Under the pieces are notes generated by a model, which saw only the letters and a list, made by a program, of their open reading frames with translations, had not been told where the DNA came from and searched no databases. Shown here one piece after another: positions 35,130-44,620 of a stretch of 64,000 nucleotides of DNA. Made by a program: the position numbers and the translations under genes. Every line of letters starts with the position of its first letter. Within the stretch, counting starts at the first letter, position 1. The DNA comes from an uncultured delta proteobacterium (GTDB lineage Bacteria; Desulfobacterota; Desulfovibrionia; Desulfovibrionales; Desulfovibrionaceae): contig CAIMRY010000019.1 of NCBI GenBank assembly GCA_903843965.1, positions 227,568-291,567 of the forward strand, in the 5' to 3' direction.

Positions 35130-36214
35130 TACAGGGCCTTGCAACCCTCGTCCGTCACCACCACCATGTACTCCCAGCGCACCCCGCCCCAGGCCGCGTC
35201 GTACAGGCCGGGCTCCACGGTGAGGACCATGCCGGGCTGGAACAGGGCCTCGCTGCGGGGCGAAAGACTCGGGCCCTCGTGGGTCTCCAGGCCGATGCCG
35301 TGGCCGAGCGAATGCGTGAACTGCCGCGCCACGCCCGCGTCCTCAAAGACCCGCAGCGCGGCCAGGTAGGCCTCGGCCATGCGCGCTCCGGGCTTGATGA
35401 CCTCCATGGCCGCCTTTTGCGCCGCGATGACCAGGCGCTTGGTCTCGTGGAAGCGGTCGCTGGGTTCGCGGCCGATCCAGAAAGTGCGCGTCTGGTCCGA
35501 GCAATAGCCGTTCAGGCGGCAGCCCGCGTCCACCAGCACCAGGCTGTCGCGCTCGATCTTGGTCTCGCCGGGGATGGCGTGGGGCAGGGCCGCGTTTTTG
35601 TCCACGCCCACGATGGTCGGGAAGGACAACCCCTCGGCCCCGGCCTCGCGGAACATGCGCTCGATCATCCAGGCTGTCTCGATCTCGGACATGCCGGGCT
35701 TCAGCTCCTCGGTCAGGGCGCGCATGATGCGGTGGTTGAGCCCGCAGGAGGAGCGCAGAAGCTCCACCTCGGCGGCGTCCTTGACCAGCCGCAGGCGCTC
35801 CACCAGGCCCTCTGCCGGGGCCAGCTCAAAATGCTCGCGCAGCTTCTCGTGGTCGAACACGCTGACGGCCTTGGGGTCAAAGCCCAGGCTGGCCACGCCG
35901 CGTTTTTTCAGCTCCTCGGCCAGGACGGCGTGCTTGCCCGAACCGTAGATGCACAGGTCGTCCTTGGACCACAGGCGCAGGCCCGCGTCGGTGAAGCGCG
36001 CGTCGGTGAACAGGAGGTCCGGCCCCTTGGCCAGCACCACCAGCCAGCCCACGGACTCGTTGCACTGGGAGTCGTGCAGCTCGAAGCCGGAAAGGTAGAA
36101 GCGGTTGGCCGGATGGGACACCAGCAGGGCCGGAAGGCCCTGGCTGACCAGCAGCGCCTTCAGACGCTCGCGGCGGTTCTCAAACAGGGTGCGTTCTGCT
36201 GCGCTCAGGTCCAC
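35129..36214 (-). CDS. pepP: Xaa-Pro aminopeptidase (M24 metallopeptidase)
   Basis: 361 residues from a GTG that has GGAGAAG nine bases upstream and lies inside the last codons of the preceding oxidoreductase gene (10-base overlap). An N-terminal creatinase-like domain (about 1-130) is followed by the pita-bread catalytic domain with the metal ligands in VLVDAGCRLNGYCSDQTR (two Asp), LGHGIGLETHEGP (His), MVLTVEPGLY (Glu) and the final Glu. It removes N-terminal residues before proline. An ATG at 36259 is a possible longer start. Confidence 0.92.
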   Translation of the reverse strand: MDLSAAERTLFENRRERLKALLVSQGLPALLVSHPANRFYLSGFELHDSQCNESVGWLVVLAKGPDLLFTDARFTDAGLRLWSKDDLCIYGSGKHAVLAEELKKRGVASLGFDPKAVSVFDHEKLREHFELAPAEGLVERLRLVKDAAEVELLRSSCGLNHRIMRALTEELKPGMSEIETAWMIERMFREAGAEGLSFPTIVGVDKNAALPHAIPGETKIERDSLVLVDAGCRLNGYCSDQTRTFWIGREPSDRFHETKRLVIAAQKAAMEVIKPGARMAEAYLAALRVFEDAGVARQFTHSLGHGIGLETHEGPSLSPRSEALFQPGMVLTVEPGLYDAAWGGVRWEYMVVVTDEGCKAL

Positions 36215-37590
36215 GTGTATATCTTCTCCAGATGTTTCAGCACCATGCGCTCGGCCCATTCGACACCCTGCATGACGCTGTGGTCCATGTTGCCAACCTC
36301 GTACTTCCAGCCGCCAAAACGCCCGCGCGAATAGATGTGCCGCGCCTCCAGCCAGGGCTGGATGGTCCGCAGGGCCAGGTCGCGCTCCAGGCAGGGCACC
36401 GGATAGCCGTAGTCCACGCTCAGCTCGAAACGGCTCTCGATGCGCTCGCGGGCCTCCGCAGTCAAGAGGCCCACGTTGCCCAGGCCCGTGATCGTGCGCT
36501 CCATGAGCGTGGAAAGGTCCTCCGGCTTGTGCCCGGAAAAGCTCGTCTCGCACAAAAAGGCCGCGCGCTCCGGCCCATCTGCCCCGTTAGGCCCGGCAGG
36601 GACGTTGGCGGGCGCGTAGTTGTGAAAGTTCGTCACCCGGTAGAACGGGCAGTCGTCCTCCGGGAAGTACATCCAGCAGCGCCGGTCGCGCTCGCCCTCG
36701 AAGAGCGGGCGCTCGGCCACGCCCACGCCCGCCACATGGACCCCGTTGTGCTTCAGCAGAGCTGCGGCGTCAACACAGTGGTCCGGCGGGCCAAGCAGCT
36801 GCTCCCGGACCAGCAGGTCCAGCGGGCCGGTGGACAAAAGCGCGCCGTAGGCGATCCGCTCGCCCGAGGCCGTGGTCAGGGTCTTGTGCGCCGCGTCGAT
36901 GCTGGCCACGGCGTCGCCGTAACGGACGTGCGCGGAAAGGGGCGCGGCCATGCGCCGGAAGATCTCGCCCGTGCCGCCAGAGGCCGGGAAGATGAAGGCG
37001 TTGTTCGGCCCCCAGGCAACCTCGTCCAGCTCCAGGATGATGTTTTTGAGCACCCCCTCCAGTCCGACGATGCTGATCCGCTCGCCCACCCAGGAGGCCG
37101 ACATCCGCTCGGGCGGGATGGCCCAGACCTTGAAATTATAGGGCCAAAGAAAAACGTTGCCGATGCCCTCGCCGAACACGCAATGGATCCACTCATGAAA
37201 GTTCTGCGGCGGCTTTTCGGGCCGCCTGCCGGGCAAAAGCCCGGCCACGCACTCCCAGCGCGCCGGGCGCGGCAGGTGGCGGATGTTGTTCTGGAAGGGA
37301 TAGGGCACCCAGGCCCCGCGCGCCCGGATGTAGGCCCGGCGCTCGTGCTTGAGCTGGTCCTGGCCCAAAAGCTCGTCCAGCAGCTGGTCGAAATACGTGA
37401 AGTGCGAGAAGACCACATGCCCGCCAATGTCCCAGGTGTAGCCTTGCCGGTCCTTGAAGCTGGCGGCCAGGCCGCCGGGGTGGGCATTTTTTTCCAGCAC
37501 GATGAAATTGGAGACGCCAAGCTCCGCAAGCCTGCGCGCGGCCCCCAGACCCGTTGGCCCGGCCCCGATGATGGCGTAGTCGACCTGCAT
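36205..37590 (-). CDS. FAD-dependent oxidoreductase (protoporphyrinogen oxidase/UDP-galactopyranose mutase-like)
   Basis: 461 residues. N-terminal FAD fold AIIGAGPTGLGAARRLAELG, then LEKNAHPGGLAASF and a GGHVVFSHFTYF motif near the flavin. Central WPYNFKVWAIPPERM and a C-terminal GRFGGWKYEVGNMDHS that closes the FAD site. This layout matches amine-oxidase-type flavoproteins often found in polysaccharide clusters and related to UDP-galactopyranose mutase, but the substrate is unknown. The second ATG (37590) is chosen because AAGGGG stands six bases before it and touches the first ATG. Coupled to pepP by overlap. Confidence 0.85.
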   Translation of the reverse strand: MQVDYAIIGAGPTGLGAARRLAELGVSNFIVLEKNAHPGGLAASFKDRQGYTWDIGGHVVFSHFTYFDQLLDELLGQDQLKHERRAYIRARGAWVPYPFQNNIRHLPRPARWECVAGLLPGRRPEKPPQNFHEWIHCVFGEGIGNVFLWPYNFKVWAIPPERMSASWVGERISIVGLEGVLKNIILELDEVAWGPNNAFIFPASGGTGEIFRRMAAPLSAHVRYGDAVASIDAAHKTLTTASGERIAYGALLSTGPLDLLVREQLLGPPDHCVDAAALLKHNGVHVAGVGVAERPLFEGERDRRCWMYFPEDDCPFYRVTNFHNYAPANVPAGPNGADGPERAAFLCETSFSGHKPEDLSTLMERTITGLGNVGLLTAEARERIESRFELSVDYGYPVPCLERDLALRTIQPWLEARHIYSRGRFGGWKYEVGNMDHSVMQGVEWAERMVLKHLEKIYTWT

Positions 37591-37711
37591 GGACATCCCC
37601 TTGAGGCGGCGCGCACAGACTCGCGGAGGGTCAAATTTGCCGCTTGCGCACCACGCACAGGTATCCTATCACGGATCATGCCGGAAGAGCGCCCGGAAGC
37701 CACCCATGCGC

Positions 37712-37751
37712 GCGTCACCCACCTTTCTCCCGACCGTCACACAACCGTCAC
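37712..37751 (+). promoter_or_regulatory. PHO box upstream of pstS
   Basis: Direct repeats CCGTCAC at 37734-37740 and 37745-37751 are spaced 11 bases apart, as in CTGTCAT-type PhoB sites. A third, weaker GCGTCAC at 37712-37718 sits two turns upstream in the same register, with a degenerate unit between. The site is 62 bases from the pstS ATG. PhoB activation under phosphate limitation is expected. Confidence 0.75.
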
Positions 37752-37812
37752 ATGGCCTGAGTAGATCATGCCTCGTGCAAGCGTGAACATCAACCCTTTC
37801 GGAGGATCATCC

Positions 37813-38649
37813 ATGAAACGCATTTTCTCCACCGCCCTGTGCACCCTGGCCGTGCTTGGCCTGGCCGCCACTTCCTTCGCCGGCGACCTGCCGGTCAAGG
37901 GCTCCACCACTGTCCAGCCCATCATGCAGAAGGCAGTCGAGGCCTTCATGGCCAAGAATAAGGGCGTGTCCATCTCCATCTCCGCCTCGGGCTCCGGCGA
38001 CGGCGCCAAGGCCCTCATCGACGGCAGCTCCCCGCTGGCCATGATGAGCCGCGAGATGAAGGACTCCGAGATCAAGCAGGCCGAGGCCAAGGGCATCCAC
38101 CCCAAGCAGATCGTCATCGCCTATGACTGCATCACCCCCATCGTGAACAAGGCCAACCCGGTCAAGAACCTGTCCATGGCCCAGCTGAAGGACATCTTCA
38201 CCGGCAAGGTCACCGACTGGAAAGACGTCGGCGGCACCCCCGGCCAGATCGTCGTGGTCTCCCGCGACTCCTCCTCCGGCACCTTTGAGTACTGGGGCGA
38301 GCATGTTTTGAAGAAGGAGCGCGTTTTCGCCGGCGCCCTGATGCAGGCCAGCAACGGCGCCGTGGCCCAGACCGTGTCCAAGAACAAGTACGCCCTCGGC
38401 TACGTGGGCCTGGCCTACGCCAAGGCCCCCGGCCTGAAGGACCTGACCGTTGAGAACGTGGCCGGCAGCATCGCCACCACCCTGAACGGCACCTACCCCG
38501 TTTCCCGCGGCCTGTACCTGTACACCAACGGCGAGCCCGCCGGCGACGTGGCCAAGCTCGTGAACTTCATCCTCTCCGACGTCGGCCAGAAGATCGTGGC
38601 CTCGGTCGAGTACATTCCCCTGAAGGCCGACAAGAAGGTCAAGAAGTAA
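37813..38649 (+). CDS. pstS: Phosphate ABC transporter substrate-binding protein
   Basis: 278 residues: signal peptide (about 1-23, cut near SFA-GD), then PVKGSTTVQPIMQKAVEAF, a phosphate-binding GSGDGAKALIDG and the SRDSSSGTFEYWGEHVL motif. A periplasmic phosphate scavenger of the PstS family, close to the compact type seen in deltaproteobacteria. GGAGG stands eight bases before the ATG. First gene of pstS-pstC-pstA under a PHO box. No pstB or phoU follows. Confidence 0.95.
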   Translation: MKRIFSTALCTLAVLGLAATSFAGDLPVKGSTTVQPIMQKAVEAFMAKNKGVSISISASGSGDGAKALIDGSSPLAMMSREMKDSEIKQAEAKGIHPKQIVIAYDCITPIVNKANPVKNLSMAQLKDIFTGKVTDWKDVGGTPGQIVVVSRDSSSGTFEYWGEHVLKKERVFAGALMQASNGAVAQTVSKNKYALGYVGLAYAKAPGLKDLTVENVAGSIATTLNGTYPVSRGLYLYTNGEPAGDVAKLVNFILSDVGQKIVASVEYIPLKADKKVKK

Positions 38650-38763
38650 ACGTTCCCGCTCACTCGCATCCTTCCTTTGCACCCCTCCCCCCTGCCCGGC
38701 CCATCCGAGCCCGGGCCAGGGGCGAGGGGCAAAACCGCACAAGAGACCGGGAGACAACGGGCC

Positions 38764-39654
38764 ATGCGCCGCAGCACCAAGGAAATCCTCATCAAGCGGG
38801 CCTTTCTGGCCACAGCCGTCACCTCGCTGGCCGTGCTGGCGCTGATCATGATCTTTCTGTTCATGGAGGGTCTGCCCACCTTCAGCTTCGTCAGCGTGAA
38901 GGACTTCCTTTTCGGGTTCGACTGGTACCCCACGGACGAGGCCAATCCCGCCTACGGCATCCTGCCGCTCATCGCGGCCAGCGGCTCGGTCACGGCCCTG
39001 TCCTCGCTTCTGGCCATTCCGCTGGGCGTCATGACCGCGGTCTACCTGGCCGAGATCGCCAGCCCGCGCGTGCGCGCCGTGGTCAAGCCCGTGGTCGAGA
39101 TGCTGGCCAGCCTGCCCTCGGTGGTCATCGGCTTCTTCGGCATGGTGGTCATGGCTCCGTTCCTGCAAGATTTCTTCGACATCCCCATTGGCCTGAACCT
39201 GTCCAACGCCGCGCTCATGCTGGCCTTCATGAGCGTGCCCACCATCGCCAGCGTGAGCGAAGACGCCATCTACGCCGTGCCGCGCGACCTCAAGGAAGCC
39301 AGCTTCGCCCTGGGCGCCACGCACCTGGAGACGCTCCTGCGCGTGACGCTGCCTGCGGCCCTGTCCGGCATCGGCACCGCCGTGATCCTGGGCATGAGCC
39401 GGGCCATCGGCGAAACCATGGTGGTGCTCATGGTGGCGGGCGGCGCGGCGGTCATCCCGAAATCGCTGTGGAGCCCGGTGCGGCCCATGCCCGCCAGCAT
39501 CGCGGCGGAAATGGCCGAGGCGCCCTTTCGCGGCCACCACTACCATGCGCTTTTCGCCACAGCCATGGTGCTCTTTCTGGTGACGCTCTTGTTCAACATC
39601 CTGGCCGACTACTTCTCCCACAAGCACCAGCAGTCCGGCGCCGCCAGCCTGTAA
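38764..39654 (+). CDS. pstC: Phosphate ABC transporter permease PstC
   Basis: 296 residues with six membrane segments. ABC-type permease motif: EASFALGATHLETLLRVTLP near residue 178-198, with the EAA loop that contacts the ATPase. The N-terminal membrane segment and the MEGLPTFSFVSVKDFL region are typical of PstC. It follows pstS by 114 bases. Shine-Dalgarno GGGAG is rather far from the ATG. Confidence 0.93.
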   Translation: MRRSTKEILIKRAFLATAVTSLAVLALIMIFLFMEGLPTFSFVSVKDFLFGFDWYPTDEANPAYGILPLIAASGSVTALSSLLAIPLGVMTAVYLAEIASPRVRAVVKPVVEMLASLPSVVIGFFGMVVMAPFLQDFFDIPIGLNLSNAALMLAFMSVPTIASVSEDAIYAVPRDLKEASFALGATHLETLLRVTLPAALSGIGTAVILGMSRAIGETMVVLMVAGGAAVIPKSLWSPVRPMPASIAAEMAEAPFRGHHYHALFATAMVLFLVTLLFNILADYFSHKHQQSGAASL

Positions 39655-39679
39655 AGCGACCTGTAAAGCGAGACTACCC

Positions 39680-40603
39680 ATGAGCACCGAAGCGATCCTT
39701 TCCGGCTCCCCGGCTCCCCGCCAGTCCCTGTCCATCACCACCGGCCGCGACCGCGCGCGCAGGACCAAGCAGTGGCTGGCCTTCATGATGCTGCGGGGGG
39801 CCATCCTCGTGGTGGCCGCCGCCCTGGTGGTCATCGTGGGCTTTCTGCTGGTCAACGGCATCTCGTCGCTCTCCTTAAGCTTTCTCACCGAGGCGCCGCG
39901 CAACAACATGACCGAGGGCGGCATCTGGCCGTGCATCCTGGGCACGCTGCTCTTGTCGCTCGGGGCCATGGCCGTGGCCCTGCCGCTCGGCGTGGCCAGC
40001 GCCATCTACCTGCACGAGTACGCCCTGCCGGGTCGGCTCATGCGCGTCATCCGTCTCGGAGTGAACAACCTGGCGGGCGTGCCCTCGGTGGTCTTCGGGC
40101 TCTTCGGCCTGGGGCTCTTCGTCACGGCAATGGGTCTCGGCGTCTCCCTGGCCGCTGGCTGGCTGACGCTCGGCGCGCTGTGCCTGCCGGTGATCATCGG
40201 CACCACAGAGGAGGCCCTGCGCTCTGTCCCGGCCACCTACCGCGAGGCCTCCCTGGCGCTGGGCGGCACCAAGTGGCAGACCATCTGGCGGGTGGTGCTG
40301 CCAAGCGCCCTGCCGGGCATCCTCACGGGCTCGATCCTCGGCATCAGCCGCGCCGCAGGCGAGACAGCGGCCATCATGTTCACCGCCGCAGTGTTCTACA
40401 CGCCCAAGATGCCGAACTCGATCTTCTCCGACGTCATGGCCCTGCCCTACCACATTTACGTGCTGGCCACGGCGGGCACGGAGATCGAGAAGACCCGGCC
40501 CATCCAGTACGGCACGGCGCTGGTGCTCATCGCGCTTGTGCTCGGCATGAACCTCTTCGCCATCATCCTGCGCGCCTGGCTGCAACGCCGGGGCCACAGG
40601 TAA
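39680..40603 (+). CDS. pstA: Phosphate ABC transporter permease PstA
   Basis: 307 residues with six membrane segments; the EAA motif is in YREASLALGGTKWQTIWRVVLP. A longer N-terminal cytoplasmic lead than PstC. It is 25 bases after pstC and is closed by a strong terminator, so the ATPase PstB and the regulator PhoU must be encoded elsewhere. Confidence 0.93.
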   Translation: MSTEAILSGSPAPRQSLSITTGRDRARRTKQWLAFMMLRGAILVVAAALVVIVGFLLVNGISSLSLSFLTEAPRNNMTEGGIWPCILGTLLLSLGAMAVALPLGVASAIYLHEYALPGRLMRVIRLGVNNLAGVPSVVFGLFGLGLFVTAMGLGVSLAAGWLTLGALCLPVIIGTTEEALRSVPATYREASLALGGTKWQTIWRVVLPSALPGILTGSILGISRAAGETAAIMFTAAVFYTPKMPNSIFSDVMALPYHIYVLATAGTEIEKTRPIQYGTALVLIALVLGMNLFAIILRAWLQRRGHR

Positions 40604-40630
40604 AGAGCCGCCCACGCCCGCGCCAAACAA

Positions 40631-40656
40631 AAAGGGGACCGCGACCGGTCCCCTTT
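40631..40656 (+). terminator. Rho-independent terminator after pstA
   Basis: Ten-base perfect stem AAAGGGGACC / GGTCCCCTTT with a six-base loop GCGACC, 28 bases after the pstA stop. The T content after the stem is modest. It also faces the 3' end of the MucR-like gene on the other strand. Confidence 0.85.
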
Positions 40657-40676
40657 CTCGTCTTCATCAGCGCGCG

Positions 40677-41072
40677 CTATTTCTTGATGCGCTTCTCCCA
40701 AAGCTTCATGTCCTTCATCTTGTTGCGGCGCTGGCGCTGCAGCTCCTTGCAGACCAGCGGGGTCTTCTTGGCGTAGCCCCACTTCTCGCGGTACTCGTCC
40801 GGGGTCAGGCCAAACTTGATCAGGTGGCGTTTTGTCAGCACCTTGAAGCTCTTGCCGGATTCCAGGCAGAGGATGCTCTTTTCGCGGATGGCCTTTTTCG
40901 GGTCCGAAACAGGCACGACGGCCTCTTCTTCATCACCGCCGCCCGCCGCACCAATCTTGCGGATGCCACTCTGCAATCCCTTCACCATGGAAAGGATTTC
41001 ATCCTCAGTCATGGTCCGCACCGTTGCCTGGGCTTTGACTATATCGAGCGCTTCCTTCAAAAAATCGTCCAT
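40677..41072 (-). CDS. MucR/Ros-family transcriptional regulator with altered zinc finger
   Basis: 131 residues; an ATG with AAGGAGG five bases upstream. The C-terminal domain matches MucR (CLESGKSFKVLTKRHLIKFG then LTPDEYREKWG), a nucleoid-associated/silencing type regulator of the Ros family. The zinc finger normally has C-x2-C and two His; here the second Cys is Ser and the second His is absent, so metal binding is doubtful. Basic C-terminal tail RQRRNKMKDMKLWEKRIKK likely contacts DNA. Such zinc-less Ros proteins are known in rhizobia. Convergent with pstA. Confidence 0.88.
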   Translation of the reverse strand: MDDFLKEALDIVKAQATVRTMTEDEILSMVKGLQSGIRKIGAAGGGDEEEAVVPVSDPKKAIREKSILCLESGKSFKVLTKRHLIKFGLTPDEYREKWGYAKKTPLVCKELQRQRRNKMKDMKLWEKRIKK

Positions 41073-41355
41073 CGCGTCCTCCTTGGGGGTTCGTCCGCCT
41101 GGGCGCATGGTGCAACTGCACACTGTCTTAAGCGGTCCTGCGCCAAGGAAAATACGAAATCAGCCTGCGGAAGTAAAGTTGCAATCCATAAATTTATACA
41201 CGAAGATATACGTAAGTAGTGAGGTGGCGTAGCGAGACAGTCCGGGCGCGCCAATTTTGCAACAAGGCCTTGCGCTTTACACGGAGAAGCTTATGTTTGA
41301 GTTGGAGGAGAAAAACAGGCCAGACGACCGGCATGAACATTCCAGGGAGGTCGAC

Positions 41356-41619
41356 ATGGACAAAAAGCGCTTCGACCCCGAACTTTTGTATGTGGAGTGC
41401 GCACGTTGTGGCAAGCCCGTGCTCTGGAGCCCGGGGGACACAACGAACATTCTGGCCTGGGCGGGAATAGACTCTGGCGTTCTGGACGAAAAGTGCATGA
41501 TCGTGTCTGACGGCTGCCCCACCTGCCTGCCGGGCCAGAGCAGCTTCAGCACCCAGGTGGTGCGTCTGCGCAAGAGCCCGGAGGCACGCGCCAACAGCCA
41601 GGGAGCGCACGTCAACTAG
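41356..41619 (+). CDS. Small zinc-ribbon protein of unknown function
   Basis: 87 residues with two CxxC pairs (VECARCGKPV and DGCPTCLPG) spaced 36 residues apart, which fit one zinc ribbon. The ATG at 41356 follows GGGAGG six bases upstream; a longer form from the ATG at 41293 (GGAGA six bases upstream) would add 21 residues. No signal peptide. It is followed by a strong bidirectional terminator. The family is not recognised. Confidence 0.72.
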   Translation: MDKKRFDPELLYVECARCGKPVLWSPGDTTNILAWAGIDSGVLDEKCMIVSDGCPTCLPGQSSFSTQVVRLRKSPEARANSQGAHVN

Positions 41620-41651
41620 GCGCAGGCAAGGCAGGCGGTTTCGCCTCGCTC

Positions 41652-41717
41652 CCCCAAAAAAAGCCCGAAACCGGGACTCGAGCCAGCGGCTCCTCCCGGT
41701 TCCGGGCTTTTTTGGGG
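41652..41717. terminator. Bidirectional rho-independent terminator between zinc-ribbon gene and moaA
   Basis: Arms around CCCAAAAAAAGCCCGAAACC and GGTTCCGGGCTTTTTTGGG form a long stem with A and T runs on either side, so it can stop transcription in both directions. The internal loop also contains a small GAGCCAGCGGCTC palindrome. Confidence 0.88.
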
Positions 41718-41747
41718 CCGCACGCTGGGCGCGCCGGCCAACTTCAT

Positions 41748-42836
41748 CTACCCGCCGATGGCCGACATGGCCGTGCCGCACACGCCTTGGCCCGCGCGCC
41801 GCGCGGCCAGAAGCTCATACCCCAGGGGCTTGACCTGGCTGGCCAGGCGCAGGATGCGCTCAACGAACGCCAGGCCCAGCTTCGGGTGGCGCAGCGCTCC
41901 GCGCAGCCGGTACACACGGTCGGAGAAGAGGCAGGTGCGCAGCACGCCGCCGCTGGTGATGCGCAGGCGGTTGCAGGAGCCGCAGAAATGGTTGGACAAG
42001 GGCGTGATGAGCCCGAAGCGCCCGGCCCCGCCGGTGATGGCGTACATCTGCGCCGGGCCGGAATCATTCGAGCCGGACGGGCCGCCGCCGCGTTCGATGG
42101 GGGTCAGCTCGGCCAGGGTTCTGGCCTCGGCCAGGATGTCGGCGGCGCGCCAAACCTGCTCGGGCTTCCACTCGCTTCCGCCCATGGGCATGTACTCGAT
42201 GAAACGCACGTCGAGGGGGAGCTCCCGCGCCAGGGCGAGGAATCCGGCCAGCTCGCCGTCGTTGACCCCGCGCATGGCCACGGCGTTCAACTTCACGCGG
42301 ATGCCTGCGGCCAGGCAGGCGTCGATGCCCCGGCGCACCTCGGCGTACAAGTCCTGGCCGGTGACCCGGGCAAAGGTGGCCGGGTTGAGCGTGTCCAGCG
42401 AGATGTTGATGCGCGCAACGCCAGCAGCGGAAAGACGGGGGGCGAAGGGCTCCAGCAGGGTGGCGTTGGTGGTCAGCCGCAGGTCCAGCTGCGGGAAGCG
42501 CAGCCGCGCAGCCTCCACGAACTCCATGAAGCCCTTGCGGGCAAAGGGCTCGCCGCCGGTGAGCCGCACCTTGCCGATGCCCAGATTGAGCCCCAGGCCC
42601 ATGAGCTCCAGGAACTCCTCGTAGCGCAGCACCTCGTCGTGGCTCAGCCACTGGCGCATGCGGCTGTCGCAGTACAGGCAGCGCAGGTTGCAGCGGTCGG
42701 TGACGGACAGGCGCAGGTAGCTGACGCTGCGGCCCCTGGTGTCGGTGAGGGCCCCTGTTCCGGACTCCGTTCCGGGCCCCGTTTCAGACCCCATTTCAGA
42801 TCCTGGGAGCGGGCTACCTGGCGCGGCGTTCGGCAT
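41748..42836 (-). CDS. moaA: GTP 3',8-cyclase MoaA (molybdenum cofactor synthesis)
   Basis: 362 residues; a radical SAM enzyme that starts molybdopterin synthesis. The first 4Fe-4S cluster motif [15 protein letters not shown] and the second cluster residues in [10 protein letters not shown]...CLF are present. The C-terminus ends AMSAIGG, the essential Gly-Gly motif. It overlaps the 3' end of purE by 23 bases; GGAGG is six bases from the ATG. A short Gly/Ser/Thr-rich N-terminal extension is unusual. Confidence 0.95.
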   Translation of the reverse strand: MPNAAPGSPLPGSEMGSETGPGTESGTGALTDTRGRSVSYLRLSVTDRCNLRCLYCDSRMRQWLSHDEVLRYEEFLELMGLGLNLGIGKVRLTGGEPFARKGFMEFVEAARLRFPQLDLRLTTNATLLEPFAPRLSAAGVARINISLDTLNPATFARVTGQDLYAEVRRGIDACLAAGIRVKLNAVAMRGVNDGELAGFLALARELPLDVRFIEYMPMGGSEWKPEQVWRAADILAEARTLAELTPIERGGGPSGSNDSGPAQMYAITGGAGRFGLITPLSNHFCGSCNRLRITSGGVLRTCLFSDRVYRLRGALRHPKLGLAFVERILRLASQVKPLGYELLAARRAGQGVCGTAMSAIGG

Positions 42837-43326
42837 CGGCGGCCTCCACCTTGGCCGCCCCCGCCTCGACGGCGGTGATGAACCCGGCGCGCTCGGCCTT
42901 CAAGCGCTCGGCCAGGGCCGGGTCGGACAGGGCCAGAATCTGGGCGGCCAGCCAGGCGGCGTTCTTGGCGCCGGCCTTGTCGAGCGCCAGGGTGGCCACG
43001 GGGAAGCCCGGAGGCATCTGCACCGTGGCCAAAAGCGCGTCCATGCCGCCCAGGGGCGAAACGGCCAGCGGCACGCCCAGCACAGGCTTGGTGGTGCGCG
43101 CGGAAACGGCCCCGGCCAGGTGCGCGGCCATGCCCGCCGCGCAGATGAACACCTGGCAGCCCTGGGCCTCCAGTTCCGCCACCAGGGCTTGCGTGCGCTC
43201 CGGGGTTCGGTGGGCGCTGGTCACGGTGAATGCGTAGTCGATGCCGAGCTTTTGCAAGACCTCGGCGCAGGGCTTCATCAATTCCTCGTCGGACGCGCTG
43301 CCCATGAACACGGCAACCTTGGCCAT
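42814..43326 (-). CDS. purE: 5-(carboxyamino)imidazole ribonucleotide mutase
   Basis: 170 residues; purine synthesis. Family marks: [46 protein letters not shown] and [21 protein letters not shown]. Length and GSASD favour either class of PurE; the reaction direction depends on whether purK exists, which is not in the window. It lies 16 bases after purD and overlaps moaA. Confidence 0.94.
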   Translation of the reverse strand: MAKVAVFMGSASDEELMKPCAEVLQKLGIDYAFTVTSAHRTPERTQALVAELEAQGCQVFICAAGMAAHLAGAVSARTTKPVLGVPLAVSPLGGMDALLATVQMPPGFPVATLALDKAGAKNAAWLAAQILALSDPALAERLKAERAGFITAVEAGAAKVEAADAERRAR

Positions 43327-43342
43327 GGTGTCCTCTCCTTGC

Positions 43343-44620
43343 CTATTTGCTGCGGGCTATGCCCTTGTCGCCGATGTCGCGGCGGAAAAAACAGCCGTCG
43401 AAACGCACCTTGGCCACGGCCTGATAGGCCAGGTCCTTGGCCTCGCGCAGGCCCGCGCCCAGGGCCGTGACCCCAAGCACGCGACCGCCGCTGGTCACGG
43501 TCTTACCACCCTGAGCCTTGGTCCCGGCCTGGAAGACCTTGACCCCGGGCAGCGTGTCGGCCTCATCCAGGCCGAAAATCTCCATGCCCTTGGGGTAGCT
43601 GCCGGGGTAGCCGGGCGCGGCCATGACCACGCAGATGGCCGTCTCGGGCTTCACCTGCACCATGTCCGGGGTCAGGCGGCCCTCGGCGCAGGCGAACATG
43701 ATCTCCAGCAGGTCCGCGTCCAGGCGCATCAAAAGCGGCTGGCATTCCGGATCGCCGAAGCGCACGTTGTACTCCAGCACCATGGGTCCGCGCGCGGTGA
43801 ACATCAGCCCGGCGTAGAGCACGCCCTTGAAGGGGTGGCCCGCTGCGGCCAGGTGGCGCAGGATGGGCCGGATGCACAGCTCGGCGGTCTCGGCGTACTT
43901 CGACTCCGGCAGCACCGGGGCCGGGCTGTACGCGCCCATGCCGCCGGTGTTCGGGCCGGTGTCGCCCTCACCCACGGCTTTGTGGTCCTGGGCCGAGGGC
44001 AAAAGCGCAAAATTCTCGCCATCGCAAAAGGCCAGGAAGCTGGCCTCCTCGCCCACAAGCGCCGCCTCCACCACCACGCGCGCGCCCGCTGCGCCAAAGC
44101 TCCGCTTGACCATCATGTCGTCGATGGCGGCCAGGGCCTCGTCCACGGTTTTGGCCACGACCACGCCCTTGCCTGCGGCCAGGCCGTCGGCCTTGACCAC
44201 CAGCGGCGCGCCCTGCTGGCGGATGTAGGCCCGGGCGGCCCCGGGCTCGTCAAAAACCGCGAAATCGGCCGTGGGCACGCCTGCCGCGCGCATCACGTTC
44301 TTGGCAAAGGCCTTGCTGCCCTCAAGCTGGGCGGCAAAGGCCGAGGGGCCGAAGCAGGGGATGCCCTCCGCCGCCAGGGCGTCGGTCAGGCCCAGCACCA
44401 GCGGGGCCTCGGGCCCGACAACCACCAGGCCGACCTTTTCGGCCTTGGCCAGGGCGATGAGCCCTGCGATATCGTCGTCCTTCACGGCCACATTGGTGGC
44501 CTCCCGCGCGGTGCCGCCATTGCCGGGCGCGGCGAAGATGCGTTCCACGTTGGCGGAATTATTGAGCTTCCAGCACAGGGCATGCTCCCTGCCGCCAGCG
44601 CCCACAACAAGCACGTTCAT
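43343..44620 (-). CDS. purD: Phosphoribosylamine-glycine ligase
   Basis: 425 residues with an ATP-grasp fold: N-terminal VLVVGAGGREHALCWKL, central LVVKADGLAAGKGVVV, ATP-binding FLAFCDGENFALLPSAQDHK and metal-binding LEYNVRFGDPE. ATG at 44620 with TTGGAGC seven bases upstream; an in-frame TTG 12 bases earlier is discounted. Upstream of purE with which it likely forms an operon. Confidence 0.95.
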   Translation of the reverse strand: MNVLVVGAGGREHALCWKLNNSANVERIFAAPGNGGTAREATNVAVKDDDIAGLIALAKAEKVGLVVVGPEAPLVLGLTDALAAEGIPCFGPSAFAAQLEGSKAFAKNVMRAAGVPTADFAVFDEPGAARAYIRQQGAPLVVKADGLAAGKGVVVAKTVDEALAAIDDMMVKRSFGAAGARVVVEAALVGEEASFLAFCDGENFALLPSAQDHKAVGEGDTGPNTGGMGAYSPAPVLPESKYAETAELCIRPILRHLAAAGHPFKGVLYAGLMFTARGPMVLEYNVRFGDPECQPLLMRLDADLLEIMFACAEGRLTPDMVQVKPETAICVVMAAPGYPGSYPKGMEIFGLDEADTLPGVKVFQAGTKAQGGKTVTSGGRVLGVTALGAGLREAKDLAYQAVAKVRFDGCFFRRDIGDKGIARSK

